This document shows positions 46,763 to 56,632 of a stretch of 60,640 bases of DNA, piece by piece; positions within the stretch are counted from its first letter, which is position 1, and each line of letters begins with the position of its first letter. Under the pieces are notes generated by a model that saw only the letters and a list, made by a program, of their open reading frames with translations, was not told the origin of the DNA and searched no databases. Both the position numbers and the translations under genes were made by a program. The stretch is from Okeania sp. KiyG1 (lineage in GTDB: Bacteria; Cyanobacteriota; Cyanobacteriia; Cyanobacteriales; Microcoleaceae). The stretch spans positions 1 to 60,640 of the forward strand of contig NZ_BLZO01000030.1 in NCBI RefSeq assembly GCF_014132355.1, given 5' to 3'.

Positions 46763-47998
46763 TCAAAAGCCTGAAATCTTAGTCATTCGTAGTGGATCAA
46801 GCACTACAGGGTTAAACGGCAAACCCTTTATTCCCTGGTCAAAGACATCAGGAATTACTTTTTTAATTATATTCAATGACCCATTTACATCTGCATTTAA
46901 TAATTTATTTTTCCGAGTTTTATACAATCCTCGTGTTACTCTTTTTCCACTAAATTTCGGTTTGTTTTCTCCATATTTTGGTAAATCATCCCCGTCTAAA
47001 CAGCTTGATTGAGATGTATAAGATTCTTCTGTTATTATTACTTTTATTCCTCTTAGTTGGGCTTTATATCTTAACATCTCTATTAACTTATAATGAGGGA
47101 TATTCACAAATTGTTGATTGTTCTTTTTCCCTAATTTTATCTCTTGTTTCCAACTCTGATTATGCCCAATAATCAATACTCCTATTTTATGGTTTACACA
47201 CCAATCTATTACTCTTTTACTTGCTGTATGGAGATAGTTTTCAACTCGACAATTTCGTTTGTGAGTTAATTTTTTTAACCGATGAGAATTGCTTTTATTC
47301 TGATTAGTTTTTAATTGAGATTGTAAAAAAGAGCGCTGTTTATTATAAAAGGTGTTAATAGCTTTTAATGGTCTGCCTTTTATCAAAAGAGGTGAAGTTC
47401 CTGTTTGATTTGTAGTTACAGCTATTAAATTATTTACTCCTAAATCTACTCCTGCTATTTGTTTATTTTCTGTTGTTTCCTCCGATTTTTCATAGACTAT
47501 TTCTATTATATAACAGCTACTTTTCGGGATAATCCTTGCCTCTATTATTTCTGTCTGTGAAGTGGGTATTTTTATTTCACTCATGGATAAGTGACAAATC
47601 CCCTTTTTTAAGGTTTTTTTGTAAATTGATTCATTAGGATAGGGCAGAATATTTCGGCCTTTTGTTTTATGTTTATATTTGGGAATTTTTGGTTTACCTA
47701 AAAATTTCTTTGGCTGTTTTTGCCATGCTTTTAAAGCAGAAAAATAACTACTCCAAGCTGAGTCTAATCTTCTGATTATTTGCTTGCTAACTTTAGTTGG
47801 TAAAGCTTGATAATCGTCACTTTTAGATACCTTGTGATCAAGCTCATTAAAATTTAATTTCTTTTTGTTTTCAAAGAAATGTTGGCGATAATGGTAATTG
47901 GCTAAATTGAACAGATTTTTCGACAAAAAAGCCTTGTGGTCACAAGCTGACCATAAATAATGTGATTTGGTAATAACATGACGTTCAACTAGCTTCAT
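46763..47998 (-). CDS. tnpB: TnpB, RNA-guided nuclease of an IS605/IS1341-type element
   Basis: A 411-residue OrfB/TnpB protein with an intact RuvC active site: Asp in IAGVDLGVNNLIAV (about residue 191), Glu in VIITEESYTSQSSC (about 321) and Asp in LLNADVNGSLNII (about 373). The zinc-finger is reduced: SSC is followed by SCLDGDDLPKYG, and the second CxxC is not clear. TnpB proteins cut DNA using an omega-RNA from their own 3' end. No tnpA is present, so it is a solitary element that would need help to move. It sits between uxs and ugd on the same strand. Confidence 0.9.
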   Translation of the reverse strand: MKLVERHVITKSHYLWSACDHKAFLSKNLFNLANYHYRQHFFENKKKLNFNELDHKVSKSDDYQALPTKVSKQIIRRLDSAWSSYFSALKAWQKQPKKFLGKPKIPKYKHKTKGRNILPYPNESIYKKTLKKGICHLSMSEIKIPTSQTEIIEARIIPKSSCYIIEIVYEKSEETTENKQIAGVDLGVNNLIAVTTNQTGTSPLLIKGRPLKAINTFYNKQRSFLQSQLKTNQNKSNSHRLKKLTHKRNCRVENYLHTASKRVIDWCVNHKIGVLIIGHNQSWKQEIKLGKKNNQQFVNIPHYKLIEMLRYKAQLRGIKVIITEESYTSQSSCLDGDDLPKYGENKPKFSGKRVTRGLYKTRKNKLLNADVNGSLNIIKKVIPDVFDQGIKGLPFNPVVLDPLRMTKISGF

Positions 47999-48042
47999 AC
48001 CTTAATTGTAGCTAATAACGACTCAATGGATAGACAACTGAA

Positions 48043-48089
48043 CAAACTTACTCATTTTAGTTTTATAGCTATAGTTATGAGTAAGTTTG
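48043..48089. repeat. Left-end hairpin of the TnpB element
   Basis: CAAACTTACTCAT (48043-48055) and ATGAGTAAGTTTG (48077-48089) form a perfect 13-bp stem with a 21-base loop, about 45 bases before the tnpB start. GAGTAAGTTTG also occurs twice just after the tnpB stop. Such hairpins mark the ends of IS200/IS605 elements, where TnpA recognises them. Confidence 0.65.
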
Positions 48090-48130
48090 ACGAGTTTTAG
48101 ACAAGTTTTCGCTTTCTGTATTTACCCCTT

Positions 48131-51100
48131 TCAAATTTTTGGCGGTTCATTTTTGAGCCGCTCTCGAAAATCTTCTATGGTCAATTTTAACCCTTCTTGG
48201 AGAGGAACAGTAGGCTCCCAACCTAAATATTTTTTAGCACGAGTAATATCTGGTTGTCGCTGTTTCGGATCATCTTGTGGTAGAGGTTTATATGTTATTT
48301 CTGCATCTGGGTTAACCATGTGTTGAATTGTGTGAGCCAATTCTAGTATGGTATATTCTCCAGGGTTGCCGATGTTAACTGGTCCAATAAAGTCTTGATT
48401 CATTAATCGAATAAACCCTTCGACCAAGTCTGACACATAACAGAAACTTCTGGTTTGAGAGCCATCTCCATATACTGTTAGTGGTATTCCTTTTAAGGCT
48501 TGTGTAATAAAGTTACTTACTACTCGACCATCATTTTCTAACATTCTTGGTCCGTAAGTATTATGAGCAAAAATTCCGTAGCTTCCTCCAATAAAGTTTT
48601 CATAATTTGGTACTGAAAAATCATACACATAATCATCTATTTCAAATTCCTCAATACTTTCTATTTTTGCCCAGACAATATCACCAGTACTTTTTGCCGA
48701 TATTTTTTGTTGAATGTTAGACAAATTCTCAATATTGTTATCTTCTAAACCCTCTATTATTATCCGGTAAATTTTATTATCCTTTACCTCTATTTCTGAG
48801 ACATTTGCTACTAGTCCAAACTTAGCTAAAATTAATACTAATTTTTCAGCGATCGCCTGACTTTCACTCTTAAATTCAATCTTTGAATTTAGTCGATCTT
48901 CTACTAGATTATTTCCTTCATTCAATCCCTGTAAAAAGCTAATCAATTGTTTTGGAGGAAGTTGTAAAATCCAATTAGGAATATTTTTTTCTTGATTCCC
49001 AAAATTCAATCCTTCTGCAATTAAATCGACCAGAATTTTTGACTTAACACTTATAGACCCTTCTACCTTAATTTCACATTGACAGTCAAATATTCTTTCT
49101 ACTACTTCTATTAATTTTGCTAATTTCTCAGCTTCTCCTTTAAACAACAATTCATTGTCTATCAAACTTCCTTGAGCAACATAAAACCCTAATAACCATA
49201 AAAATTCTTCTATATTCTCTATCCAATTTTTAATTGCCTTTGAAGATAAATAGCAAATTTTCTCTTTTTTAGATAGAGGAAGTTCTAAATATTTCCATAG
49301 ATGCAAAGGAATCTGATTTTTGGCCTCGTAGCTTTTTAGTATTGAGTAAAGTTGTTCGGGATGAACATCTTTTGCCAATAAATACTCACGAATTTTACCT
49401 CCATATTTTTCTATATAAGAGATAGTCTGTTCACTTTCTACAGATATTTCTTCTTGAATAGAAATTTTCTCTGTAATGTGGAATGGTGGTAAAGGTTGCT
49501 CCAAAAAACTGATATAACTAGGAACTCCTATTTCATCTCCCACCTTTAATTCATTTCCAAAAACTGCTTGAGGTCGGTCGTTATTATCCCTACTAAATAA
49601 ACTATGGTCTTCAGTAATTTTTATCTGCTTACCCCAGACAGTTTTTATCTGATAACCCTTCTTCTTCACATGATGTTTCCAAATTGCAGAAATTGGTTTA
49701 ATTACTGTCTTAGAATTTTCATCAAAACAAGGCACCGATACATTAGAAATATCTCCATTAATCCTGTCATAACATTCAGCAAAACTTTCATAATAGAGTT
49801 TTTCACCAATGTAATAAACTACCTTTTGGTCTCCAGTCAAACTATTAAAAATTCTGACTACTCGAATATCAACATTATTCTGACGATGGTAATCAAATGC
49901 CAAAGTTTCTGCTACTCGCTTCCCCTCGTCATAACATTGACCACACCAAGCAGCACGCCCATTTCTCCTAACAAAAACCACATGGTTTGTGACATTAACA
50001 CAATAAACTTTTCCCACATAATGGAACCGTTCTGGTGTCACTAAATTCGCATCCTTAGCAGGTCGAATATTCACTCGATAAAGGTCACGTCCCACTGCAT
50101 GAGAAACTACCGAAGCCGCATAACCACAACGAAGTGCTAATTCTTGTACATCATCTGCTAATTGTTTAGATTTACTATAGTAAGCGTAGCAATCTCCCTC
50201 TTCCGAACCATCACCTATTATCAGAGCTTTAAATAAGATTAATAACTGTCGTTTTGATAGTTGGAATAACTCACGAGGAATGTATTTTTCACCAGACTTA
50301 CCTAAAGGCAATAAAATCTCAGCTAACTGTTTACTACAAATCCTAAATTGACCGTCATCCGAATCAGATAAAGTTTCAGTAAAATTCAACCCTAAACGAC
50401 TTAAACAATTAGCAATTTTCAAACCTCCTTCAGAATTTCCTCTAGCAATTAACACATTATAATCTGCTACATCATAATCATTTCCCCCTACCACTCGCGA
50501 CATTTTTCTCACATCAACGCAACCTTCAGAAATGAAATAACCCAAAAATTCTAGCCAGTCATCCATGAAGATTTTGTCTACTTTTACCTTGGCATTTCTA
50601 GGATAAGTTCCTAACTCAAACCATTCTACTTCTTCCCCTTCAAAATCTCCTCCAGTTAATGCCTGCAAACTTTGCCAATGCTTATCTTCATCTGCCCTGA
50701 TAAACTTTAATTTATCAGTTTTGCTACGCACATACATCCAATGGTTAGGAGTCACACAAAAATCCAACTTACTATTAGCAAAACGGTACATTTCCCCAAT
50801 ATATGGTTGTACGATATATTCATCAGGAATATGATATTCGACTTTACCTTCTGGATTTAAAGTTGCTACTTTTACTTCTGGTTGTAAATCTGGAAAAGCC
50901 ACCCAACCTGCTTCAGTTAAAATTTCAGTTTTAGGGTCAAAACACGAGCGAATGCCAATACAATTAACATTACCTCTATATTCCTCCGTTTGAGGATGTA
51001 CATCTGGGTCTCCATATACCTCAGATGTAGAAGCCAAAAAGAACCTTGCCTTTACCCTTTTAGCTAACCCCAACATATTCAATGTCCCCATCACATTCGT

Positions 51101-51367
51101 TTTAATTGTCTTGACAGGGTTGTATTGATAGTGTATTGGACTAGCAGGACAAGCTAGATGATAAATTTGATCCGCTTCCAATCTAATAGGTTCAGTAATA
51201 TCGTGGCGAATTAACTCAAAATAAGGATGATTCAACCACCTTAAAATATTGCGCTTAGTTCCTGTGTAAAAATTATCAAGACAGATGACTTCATGGCCTT
51301 GTTCCATTAATCTATCGATGAGATGAGAACCAAGAAAACCCGCGCCACCTGTTACTAATATTTTCAT
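48131..51367 (-). CDS. uxs: UDP-glucuronate decarboxylase (UDP-xylose synthase) with two inteins
   Basis: The 1078-residue precursor holds a 314-residue host enzyme in three pieces: residues 1-141 ([43 protein letters not shown]), 478-508 ([20 protein letters not shown]) and 937-1078 ([17 protein letters not shown]). This is an SDR enzyme that converts UDP-glucuronate to UDP-xylose. The catalytic YxxxK pair (Y479, K483) begins one residue after intein 1, so splicing is needed for activity. Intein 2 splits the conserved FN/TYGPRM segment. With ugd it makes a UDP-sugar pathway feeding polysaccharide synthesis. Confidence 0.95.
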   Translation of the reverse strand: MKILVTGGAGFLGSHLIDRLMEQGHEVICLDNFYTGTKRNILRWLNHPYFELIRHDITEPIRLEADQIYHLACPASPIHYQYNPVKTIKTNVMGTLNMLGLAKRVKARFFLASTSEVYGDPDVHPQTEEYRGNVNCIGIRSCFDPKTEILTEAGWVAFPDLQPEVKVATLNPEGKVEYHIPDEYIVQPYIGEMYRFANSKLDFCVTPNHWMYVRSKTDKLKFIRADEDKHWQSLQALTGGDFEGEEVEWFELGTYPRNAKVKVDKIFMDDWLEFLGYFISEGCVDVRKMSRVVGGNDYDVADYNVLIARGNSEGGLKIANCLSRLGLNFTETLSDSDDGQFRICSKQLAEILLPLGKSGEKYIPRELFQLSKRQLLILFKALIIGDGSEEGDCYAYYSKSKQLADDVQELALRCGYAASVVSHAVGRDLYRVNIRPAKDANLVTPERFHYVGKVYCVNVTNHVVFVRRNGRAAWCGQCYDEGKRVAETLAFDYHRQNNVDIRVVRIFNSLTGDQKVVYYIGEKLYYESFAECYDRINGDISNVSVPCFDENSKTVIKPISAIWKHHVKKKGYQIKTVWGKQIKITEDHSLFSRDNNDRPQAVFGNELKVGDEIGVPSYISFLEQPLPPFHITEKISIQEEISVESEQTISYIEKYGGKIREYLLAKDVHPEQLYSILKSYEAKNQIPLHLWKYLELPLSKKEKICYLSSKAIKNWIENIEEFLWLLGFYVAQGSLIDNELLFKGEAEKLAKLIEVVERIFDCQCEIKVEGSISVKSKILVDLIAEGLNFGNQEKNIPNWILQLPPKQLISFLQGLNEGNNLVEDRLNSKIEFKSESQAIAEKLVLILAKFGLVANVSEIEVKDNKIYRIIIEGLEDNNIENLSNIQQKISAKSTGDIVWAKIESIEEFEIDDYVYDFSVPNYENFIGGSYGIFAHNTYGPRMLENDGRVVSNFITQALKGIPLTVYGDGSQTRSFCYVSDLVEGFIRLMNQDFIGPVNIGNPGEYTILELAHTIQHMVNPDAEITYKPLPQDDPKQRQPDITRAKKYLGWEPTVPLQEGLKLTIEDFRERLKNEPPKI
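48560..49843 (-). other. Intein 2 in Uxs (428 residues, endonuclease degenerate)
   Basis: Residues 509-936 of the precursor. It starts [11 protein letters not shown] with Ser as nucleophile, has block [13 protein letters not shown], and ends [20 protein letters not shown] then HN with T937 as the +1 residue. The central region has [12 protein letters not shown] and [13 protein letters not shown] in the two LAGLIDADG positions, but the catalytic Asp/Glu are replaced by Gln and Asn, so homing is likely lost while splicing blocks are intact. Confidence 0.9.
49937..50944 (-). other. Intein 1 in Uxs (336 residues, LAGLIDADG homing type)
   Basis: Residues 142-477 of the precursor. It starts [14 protein letters not shown] (block A), has a block [12 protein letters not shown], two LAGLIDADG-like helices ([15 protein letters not shown] and [18 protein letters not shown]), and a C-terminal block [21 protein letters not shown] then WCGQ before C478. 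The last residue is Gln rather than the usual Asn, and the His before it is replaced by Gly; both are known but uncommon. The +1 residue is Cys. The endonuclease acidic residues look kept (E281, D385). Confidence 0.92.
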
Positions 51368-52096
51368 TACTTCTACTTCCGAGCAATTTAATTTGTTGTG
51401 ATTTTCAACAAATGAATAATCACATCAAGCTCCATCATACACTAACAAAGTATGCGCCTGAAATATATTAGACATTTCCAGAAAAGAGGGAACAGGGAAC
51501 AGGGAGAAATAATTGATAATTTATGGATAAGAATTGATTTTATTTTTGATTTTTACCGAATAATTAATAATTAGGGTTTGCGCTTCACTAGTCTTTTAGT
51601 AGGGGTAGGAGACAGCTATACTGGAGAAATGGGAATAAGCGAGGAGGTAGGATTCATTAATGGATAATGGACAATGGATAATTGATAATTACCTCTGGTT
51701 AAAACCGTTCTTGATTGAAGATAAGGAAATATTATTTCTTCTCTTGGTCGATTGGATATGGTTAAGAAACCCATCCATCCTACCCTTCGGGAAGCTGCGC
51801 TTTTTCCTTCGGAATGCTTCCCTACGGGGTGCTGCGCAAACGCAAATATGTCGCGTAGCGTTAACGTAGTTATGCGCCAGCAAAACGACCGCTTTTTTCC
51901 CCTTAAAAGAGGAGGTTTTAAACCAGAATTATTTAATTATTAATTATTAATTATTAATTATTCGGTAAGAATTGTCCCAAGATTGTTCTGCCTAACTATG
52001 CGCCTAAAATACTAACTTTTTGAGCATAAAGAGCTGATATCAAATCCGGTTGAATACTTACTATATAGTTTAGAGTAGGGGAGTGGGGGAGATTAG

Positions 52097-52409
52097 ATAG
52101 GGCTTGCTGATTAAATTTAAAAGTATTTACAGATAAAGGTTTTAACCTTTTCGGGGTCGAATTGCAGTGCCTGGTTTTCAGCTCTTCACGCTCAAAAAGG
52201 AGCGTATTTTAGGCACATAGTTGGGCAGAAAAATCATTCTTACAATTCTTCTCCTACCTCCTCGCTCGTTCCCATTTATCCAGTATAGCTGTCTTCCCCT
52301 CCAGGGAGGGGTTAGGGTGGGTTGTCTTCCCTCCAGGGAGGGGAGGGGCGAGGGGTGGGTTGTCTCCTGTCTCCTACCCTCACCCATAAGACTTTTTCAG
52401 CAAACCCTA
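52097..52409. mobile_element. MITE with TAGGGCTTGCTGA ends, copy 1
   Basis: TAGGGCTTGCTGA at 52097-52109 and TCAGCAAACCCTA ending at 52409 form the terminal inverted repeat. AGAT occurs outside both ends, a likely short target duplication. The inside has CCCTCCAGGGAGGGG runs and no gene. Confidence 0.55.
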
Positions 52410-52410
52410 G

Positions 52411-52516
52411 ATAGACATCTCCAATAATAAAAAATCTATGATCGTATTATCGTACAGAAATTATCAATTATTTCCCCCTCCATACCTACTCCCTATGGGT
52501 GGAAGAGATGTCTAAT
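52411..52516. mobile_element. MITE with TAGACATCTCC ends
   Basis: TAGACATCTCCAATAATAAA at 52411 and GAAGAGATGTCTA ending near 52516. The internal sequence ATCGTATTATCGTACA relates to the copy at 6460-6770. Confidence 0.55.
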
Positions 52517-53134
52517 ATTGGAGTAATTTAAGAAATTATAAACAGATATTATATAGTCGGATTCTATGTGCAACCCCACCGGATTTGATATGAAAACCAG
52601 GCACTTTTTAAAGGCCCCAAAAAGGCTAAAGTCTTTATACGTTAATGCTTTTATATTTAATCAGCAAGCCCTAATTAAGGTTTGCGCTCAAAAGTCTTTT
52701 AGTAGCGGGGAGGAGCCAGAATCCAGAATCCAGAATCCAGGAGGAATGAGAATCATAGAAGAGGTAGCCAGAAGAATTTTCCCTTAATTTTCTATCTCTA
52801 TCTTGCCCAAAATCCTAGATTTTTGAACTGGAATTACCTAAAAGCTGGTACTCCCTTAGTATCTACAAAATCTGAAATCTTTACCAGTAAAGACTTTGAT
52901 ATTTATTCAGCAAGCCCTAATTAAATAATTAAATAATTAAACAATTCAGCTTTATTAGCCTCTCCTTGAAAGGGGAAAAAAATAAATTTTTTCGGCGTTG
53001 GTCAATCCTCTCCCTAAAAGAGCTATCCCTGATAAGGAACTCCTGAAAACCTTGTGGGAAGCAGGGGAGTAGGGGAGCAGGGAGCAGGGGAGAAAGGATA
53101 AAGAATCATAGTAGACAGGAAAAACTACTTAGGG

Positions 53135-53341
53135 CTTGCTGAATAAAGCTAAAAGCATTAAGATATAAAGATTTTAGCCTTTTAAGTTATGAAAAAGTAC
53201 CTAGTTTTTGGCTATTGTCGTCTCAAAATGGTAAAATCTCCACCCTGAAGATCAGAAAATTTTGCTGTAGCAGATACTCTAAACTATTCCCTGTTCCCAG
53301 TTAAGTGTTCCCTTTCTTAACTAATAGACTTTTTCAGCAAA
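53135..53341. mobile_element. MITE with TAGGGCTTGCTGA ends, copy 2
   Basis: TAGGGCTTGCTGAATAAAGC begins at 53135 and TTTTTCAGCAAACCC ends at about 53341. CTACTTA lies at both edges, giving a 6-7-bp target duplication (CTACTTAGGG at the left, CCCTACTTAAG at the right). No gene inside. The related 58260-58495 and 44700-44933 elements have CTGCTGAAAAA ends. Confidence 0.65.
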
Positions 53342-53540
53342 CCCTACTTAAGTTATCAAAAAAATGTACTTTTTAATACACTTTTTCTCTTACAAAAACC
53401 TTTTCAAGACTTCTACATAACTTGTCTATTTTGTCAATTTTTATGTGAAGAAAGATGTTTATAAAGCATAGCTAAAAGAGAGAGGTAATTATCCATTATC
53501 CATTATCCATTATCAATTAATGAACAGCTTAGTTCAAGTA

Positions 53541-55346
53541 TTAATCTAATCGCAAAACTGCCATAAAAGCCTCTTGTGGCACATCAACTGTACCTAATGA
53601 CTTCATTCGTTTTTTACCCTTTGCCTGTTTTTGCAGTAATTTTTTCTTACGACTAATATCTCCGCCATAACACTTAGCCAAAACATCTTTCCGTAAAGCA
53701 GGAATATGTTCACTAGCAATAACTTTAGAACCAATAGATGCTTGAATTGGTACCTTAAATTGATGGCGAGGAATTAATTCTTTCAGCTTTTCTGCCAAAG
53801 CACGACCTACTCCATAAGCTTTATCCTTATGTACAATTACAGCTAAAGCATCCACTGGTTCAGCATTAATCATAATATCTAGCTTCACCAAAGGATTTTC
53901 ACGATAACCTATAAGATGATATTCCATACTCGCATAACCACGAGACCGAGATTTCATTTGGTCAAAAAAGTCTGTGACTACTTCTGCCAAAGGAATTTCA
54001 TATACTAAAGTTGTCCTACCCCTAGCCAGATACTTCATATCCTTAAATATTCCACGTCGTGATTGACCCAACTCCATTAATGTCCCTACATATTCTTCTG
54101 GAGTAATCATTTCTACCTGGACATAAGGTTCTTCAATTTTTTCTCGGTAATTAGGGTCTGGTAATAAATTTGGATTATCCACCATAATCACTTCCTCTTT
54201 GCTAGTAGTTACTTGATAAACTACCGATGGAGAAGTAACAATTAAATCTAAATTATATTCTCGCTCCAACCTTTCCTGGACAATTTCCATGTGCAGCAAC
54301 CCTAAAAAACCACATCGAAACCCAAAACCCATTGCACTTGATGTTTCTGCCTCATAAGATAGAGCTGCATCATTAAGTTTGAGTCGGTCTAGAGCTTCTC
54401 GTAAATCAGGAAACTGGTCCGCATCAGTAGGAAATAAACCACAAAAGACCATAGGTTTAGCTTCCGTATAACCAGGTAAAGGAGCCTCTGCTTGTTTCTT
54501 AGCTAGAGTAATTGTATCTCCCACCCTCGCATCTTCCACAGCTTTGATAGCTGCCCCTAAATAACCTACCTCTCCTGCGTGAAGCTCTTGTACTGGTTTT
54601 TGAGTAGGAGAAAGAACTCCCAATTCATCTATTTCATATTCTTTTCCCGATGCCATGAGTCGGATACGATCGCCTTTAGCAATAGTCCCATCCATGACCC
54701 GGAAATATACAATTACCCCTCGATATGGGTCATAATAACTATCAAATATCAGAGCGCGTAACTTTTCATCAATAGTATCTTGTGGTGGTGGTACTAATTG
54801 AACAATTGATGCGAGAATTTCCGGAATCCCAATTCCTTCTTTGGCAGATGCTAAAATTGCCCCCGAACAGTCTAGGCCAATTATTTCTTCTATCTCTTGT
54901 TTTACTCTCTCTGGTTCTGCTCCTGGAAGGTCAATTTTATTTAAGACCGGAATAATTTCTAGGTTATGCTCCAAAGCTAAGTAGACATTCGCTAAAGTCT
55001 GAGCTTCTACTCCTTGGGAAGCATCTACTACTAATAAAGCACCTTCACAAGCGGCCAGAGAGCGCGACACCTCATAAGAAAAGTCCACATGGCCAGGGGT
55101 ATCTATAAGATTTAATACATATTCCTCTCCATTTTCAGCACGATAATTCATTCGAGCAGCTTGCAGCTTGATTGTAATACCACGCTCCCTTTCTAAGTCC
55201 ATTGTGTCTAGGAATTGCTCCTTCATCTCACGGTCTTCCACAGTGCCAGTTGCTTGTAAGAGGCGATCGGCTAAAGTTGATTTTCCATGATCTATATGGG
55301 CAATAATTGAAAAGTTACGAATGTGAGATACAGGAACTTTTGTCAT
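53541..55346 (-). CDS. lepA: Elongation factor 4 (LepA)
   Basis: A 601-residue translational GTPase that back-translocates stalled ribosomes. G1 is [15 protein letters not shown] (about residues 16-30), G2 [14 protein letters not shown]3 [12 protein letters not shown] and G4 NKIDLPGA. The LepA-specific C-terminal domain has [20 protein letters not shown] and [15 protein letters not shown] near the end. The frame is complete, unlike several neighbours. It stands alone on the minus strand. Confidence 0.97.
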   Translation of the reverse strand: MTKVPVSHIRNFSIIAHIDHGKSTLADRLLQATGTVEDREMKEQFLDTMDLERERGITIKLQAARMNYRAENGEEYVLNLIDTPGHVDFSYEVSRSLAACEGALLVVDASQGVEAQTLANVYLALEHNLEIIPVLNKIDLPGAEPERVKQEIEEIIGLDCSGAILASAKEGIGIPEILASIVQLVPPPQDTIDEKLRALIFDSYYDPYRGVIVYFRVMDGTIAKGDRIRLMASGKEYEIDELGVLSPTQKPVQELHAGEVGYLGAAIKAVEDARVGDTITLAKKQAEAPLPGYTEAKPMVFCGLFPTDADQFPDLREALDRLKLNDAALSYEAETSSAMGFGFRCGFLGLLHMEIVQERLEREYNLDLIVTSPSVVYQVTTSKEEVIMVDNPNLLPDPNYREKIEEPYVQVEMITPEEYVGTLMELGQSRRGIFKDMKYLARGRTTLVYEIPLAEVVTDFFDQMKSRSRGYASMEYHLIGYRENPLVKLDIMINAEPVDALAVIVHKDKAYGVGRALAEKLKELIPRHQFKVPIQASIGSKVIASEHIPALRKDVLAKCYGGDISRKKKLLQKQAKGKKRMKSLGTVDVPQEAFMAVLRLD

Positions 55347-55883
55347 ACTTTTGTTAATAATGTGAAATACCTTATTTTTGTTATTGTCTTACAACTTAGA
55401 TAACATTAATAATTTAGAGTCAAATTGAGTATAACTAAATCAAACGGTTAGGGATTAAAACTTTAATCATCATAAAAATTTGGTAAGTGGAAAACCACCG
55501 TCTTTTAAGCGGTGGATGGAAAGAACGCGACGGATTTTAACCCATAATCAAAAATGTGTTACACTTAATAACTCAAGACACATTGACCTCTGAATCATGG
55601 TGAAAGCCCGATATCTAATGGACGCTTCAGTTGAATGGTAGTTAAGGGAAAACGTGGTTCGGTGTTGGCCAGCACTCTATTTCCAGCCGTTAGACAGTAC
55701 GTTGTACGCGACTAGCGAGTGAATTAACTAACAATTAAAAAAGTAGTCTCAATAGTCGGCAGACCGGAGAGAGTAGTGGCGATCAGCACCGCCTAGTTAG
55801 CTGCTGCTGTATGCTTACTACGGTACGGTACTGGCAATGTGGCCGTTCCTAGCAATGTGGAAATCGTGGTTTTAACTCGATTT
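55347..55883 (+). ncRNA. Structured, GC-richer non-coding region of unknown origin
   Basis: After about 55490 the sequence changes character: GC-richer and with hairpins, for example CCACCG-TCTTTTAA-GCGGTGG (55494-55515), then GGTGAAAGCCCGATATC, GGTTCGGTGTTGGCC and GGCGATCAGCACCGCC. No frame is open for long. GGTGAAAGCCC recalls group II intron domain I, and the first hairpin recalls ends of IS605-type elements, but neither was confirmed. It stops at a MITE family A copy. Confidence 0.35.
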
Positions 55884-56053
55884 ACCGAAGAATTAATTAA
55901 TAATTAAATAATTAAATAATTAAATAATTAAATAATTCAGGTTTAAAGCCGACCCTTTCAAGGGGAAAAAATTGATAATATTCCTTACCGCGTCAATCTT
56001 CGTTCCGGTTTTAGGGAGAGGTAATTATCCATTATCCATTATCCATTAATGAA
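55884..56053 (+). mobile_element. MITE family A copy in the structured region
   Basis: TTTACCGAAGAATTAATTAA, five AAATAATT units, core AAAGCC...CAAGGGG, GGTAATTATCCATTATCC, ends TTAATGAA at about 56053. Confidence 0.65.
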
Positions 56054-56189
56054 AGCTTCTCTGAATAATCAACGGACTAAAGTCCCGTGGAGTGTCAAAA
56101 CCATCACTTTGATGCACAAAACTATAAGATATGCTTGAAATACAATGTCCATCTACTTTTACCTTAACACCTTTACTCTTGGCACAATC

Positions 56190-56260
56190 CAACTTTGATG
56201 TCGGCAAGGGGTCTCCCGTTATACGAATGTTAACGGGAGGGGAATTGCCGACCAACAAAT
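56190..56260. repeat. Large nested hairpin
   Basis: GTCGGCAAGGGGTCTCCCGT (from about 56200) and its partner ACGGGAG...TTGCCGAC (to about 56252) pair as an outer 8-bp stem (GTCGGCAA/TTGCCGAC) and an inner 9-bp stem (CTCCCGTTA/TAACGGGAG), with a short internal loop. Confidence 0.7.
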
Positions 56261-56319
56261 AAACCGCGTAGCGTCCACTTAGTTTCTTGCATTGTGTACT
56301 TCTTTGTGTTATCCTGCAT

Positions 56320-56606
56320 ATATCAGGGGTAGCGGTAATACGCACCTGATAACAGCAAGCTCGAAAACGAATAGCGAGTATGGGGTTCAATTGGCGAAGT
56401 TAAGCGTCAACCCGTGAAAAGGTAAAACTCTTGAGGGAACTTTTCGGAGTACAGAATTGTTTAGTACAAAAAGGCGGTGGGTCTCATCGTCTGGTGTCTG
56501 TGGAGGGTTAAGTGGTTGTACTCCCTGTGTTTCGCTCCGCGACATGTAACGCGCAGCGTTGCGCCAGCAAAACAGAAAGCCCGCGTCCGTGAGGTTGGGA
56601 AGCCTA
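56320..56606 (+). ncRNA. Probable omega-RNA (TnpB guide RNA) scaffold without its tnpB
   Basis: The order GGGTTCAATTGGCGAAG, CCCGTGAAAAGGTAAAACTC, TTCGGAGTACAGAA, GTGGAGGGTTAAGTGGTTGT then ACTCCC and finally AAAGCCCGCGTCCGTGAGG resembles the 3' non-coding end of cyanobacterial IS1341-type tnpB elements as I remember it. A GC-rich short repeat (TTCGCTCCGCGACATG to GCGCCAGC, about 56531-56570) interrupts one loop. CCTACATCA (56603-56611) and TGATGTAGG (56624-56632) follow as a 9-bp inverted repeat at the scaffold end. No tnpB is upstream on this strand; a MITE and other sequence sit there. Confidence 0.4.
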
Positions 56607-56632
56607 CATCATAATCTTTGATTTGATGTAGG

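Larger units (their letters stand above)
51368..53540. repeat. 2.2-kb mobile-element graveyard between uxs and lepA
   Basis: No gene was found. In order: a TAGACATTTCC MITE left part (51468 onward), a MITE family A composite (about 51553-51966) with TTGGTCGATTGGATATGG and GGGAAGCTGCGC words, ATATCAAATCCGGTT (52037) pairing with ACCGGATTTGATAT (52569), a TAGGGCTTGCTGA element (52097-52409), a TAGACATCTCC MITE (52411-52516), further AATCAGCAAGCCCTAATTAA ends (52658, 52908), and another element at 53135-53341. CCCTCCAGGGAGGGG runs recur. Confidence 0.65.

Noticed and set aside
49604-50044. 146-codon plus-strand frame
   Set aside because: It is antisense to uxs and crosses the intein region; no family match.
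55590-55880. A group II intron (GGTGAAAGCCC, hairpins)
   Set aside because: No domain V, no intron-encoded reverse transcriptase and no clear 5' GUGCG end were found.
56046-56390. 114-codon minus-strand frame
   Set aside because: It runs through a large hairpin and a probable guide-RNA scaffold; the peptide does not resemble a protein family.
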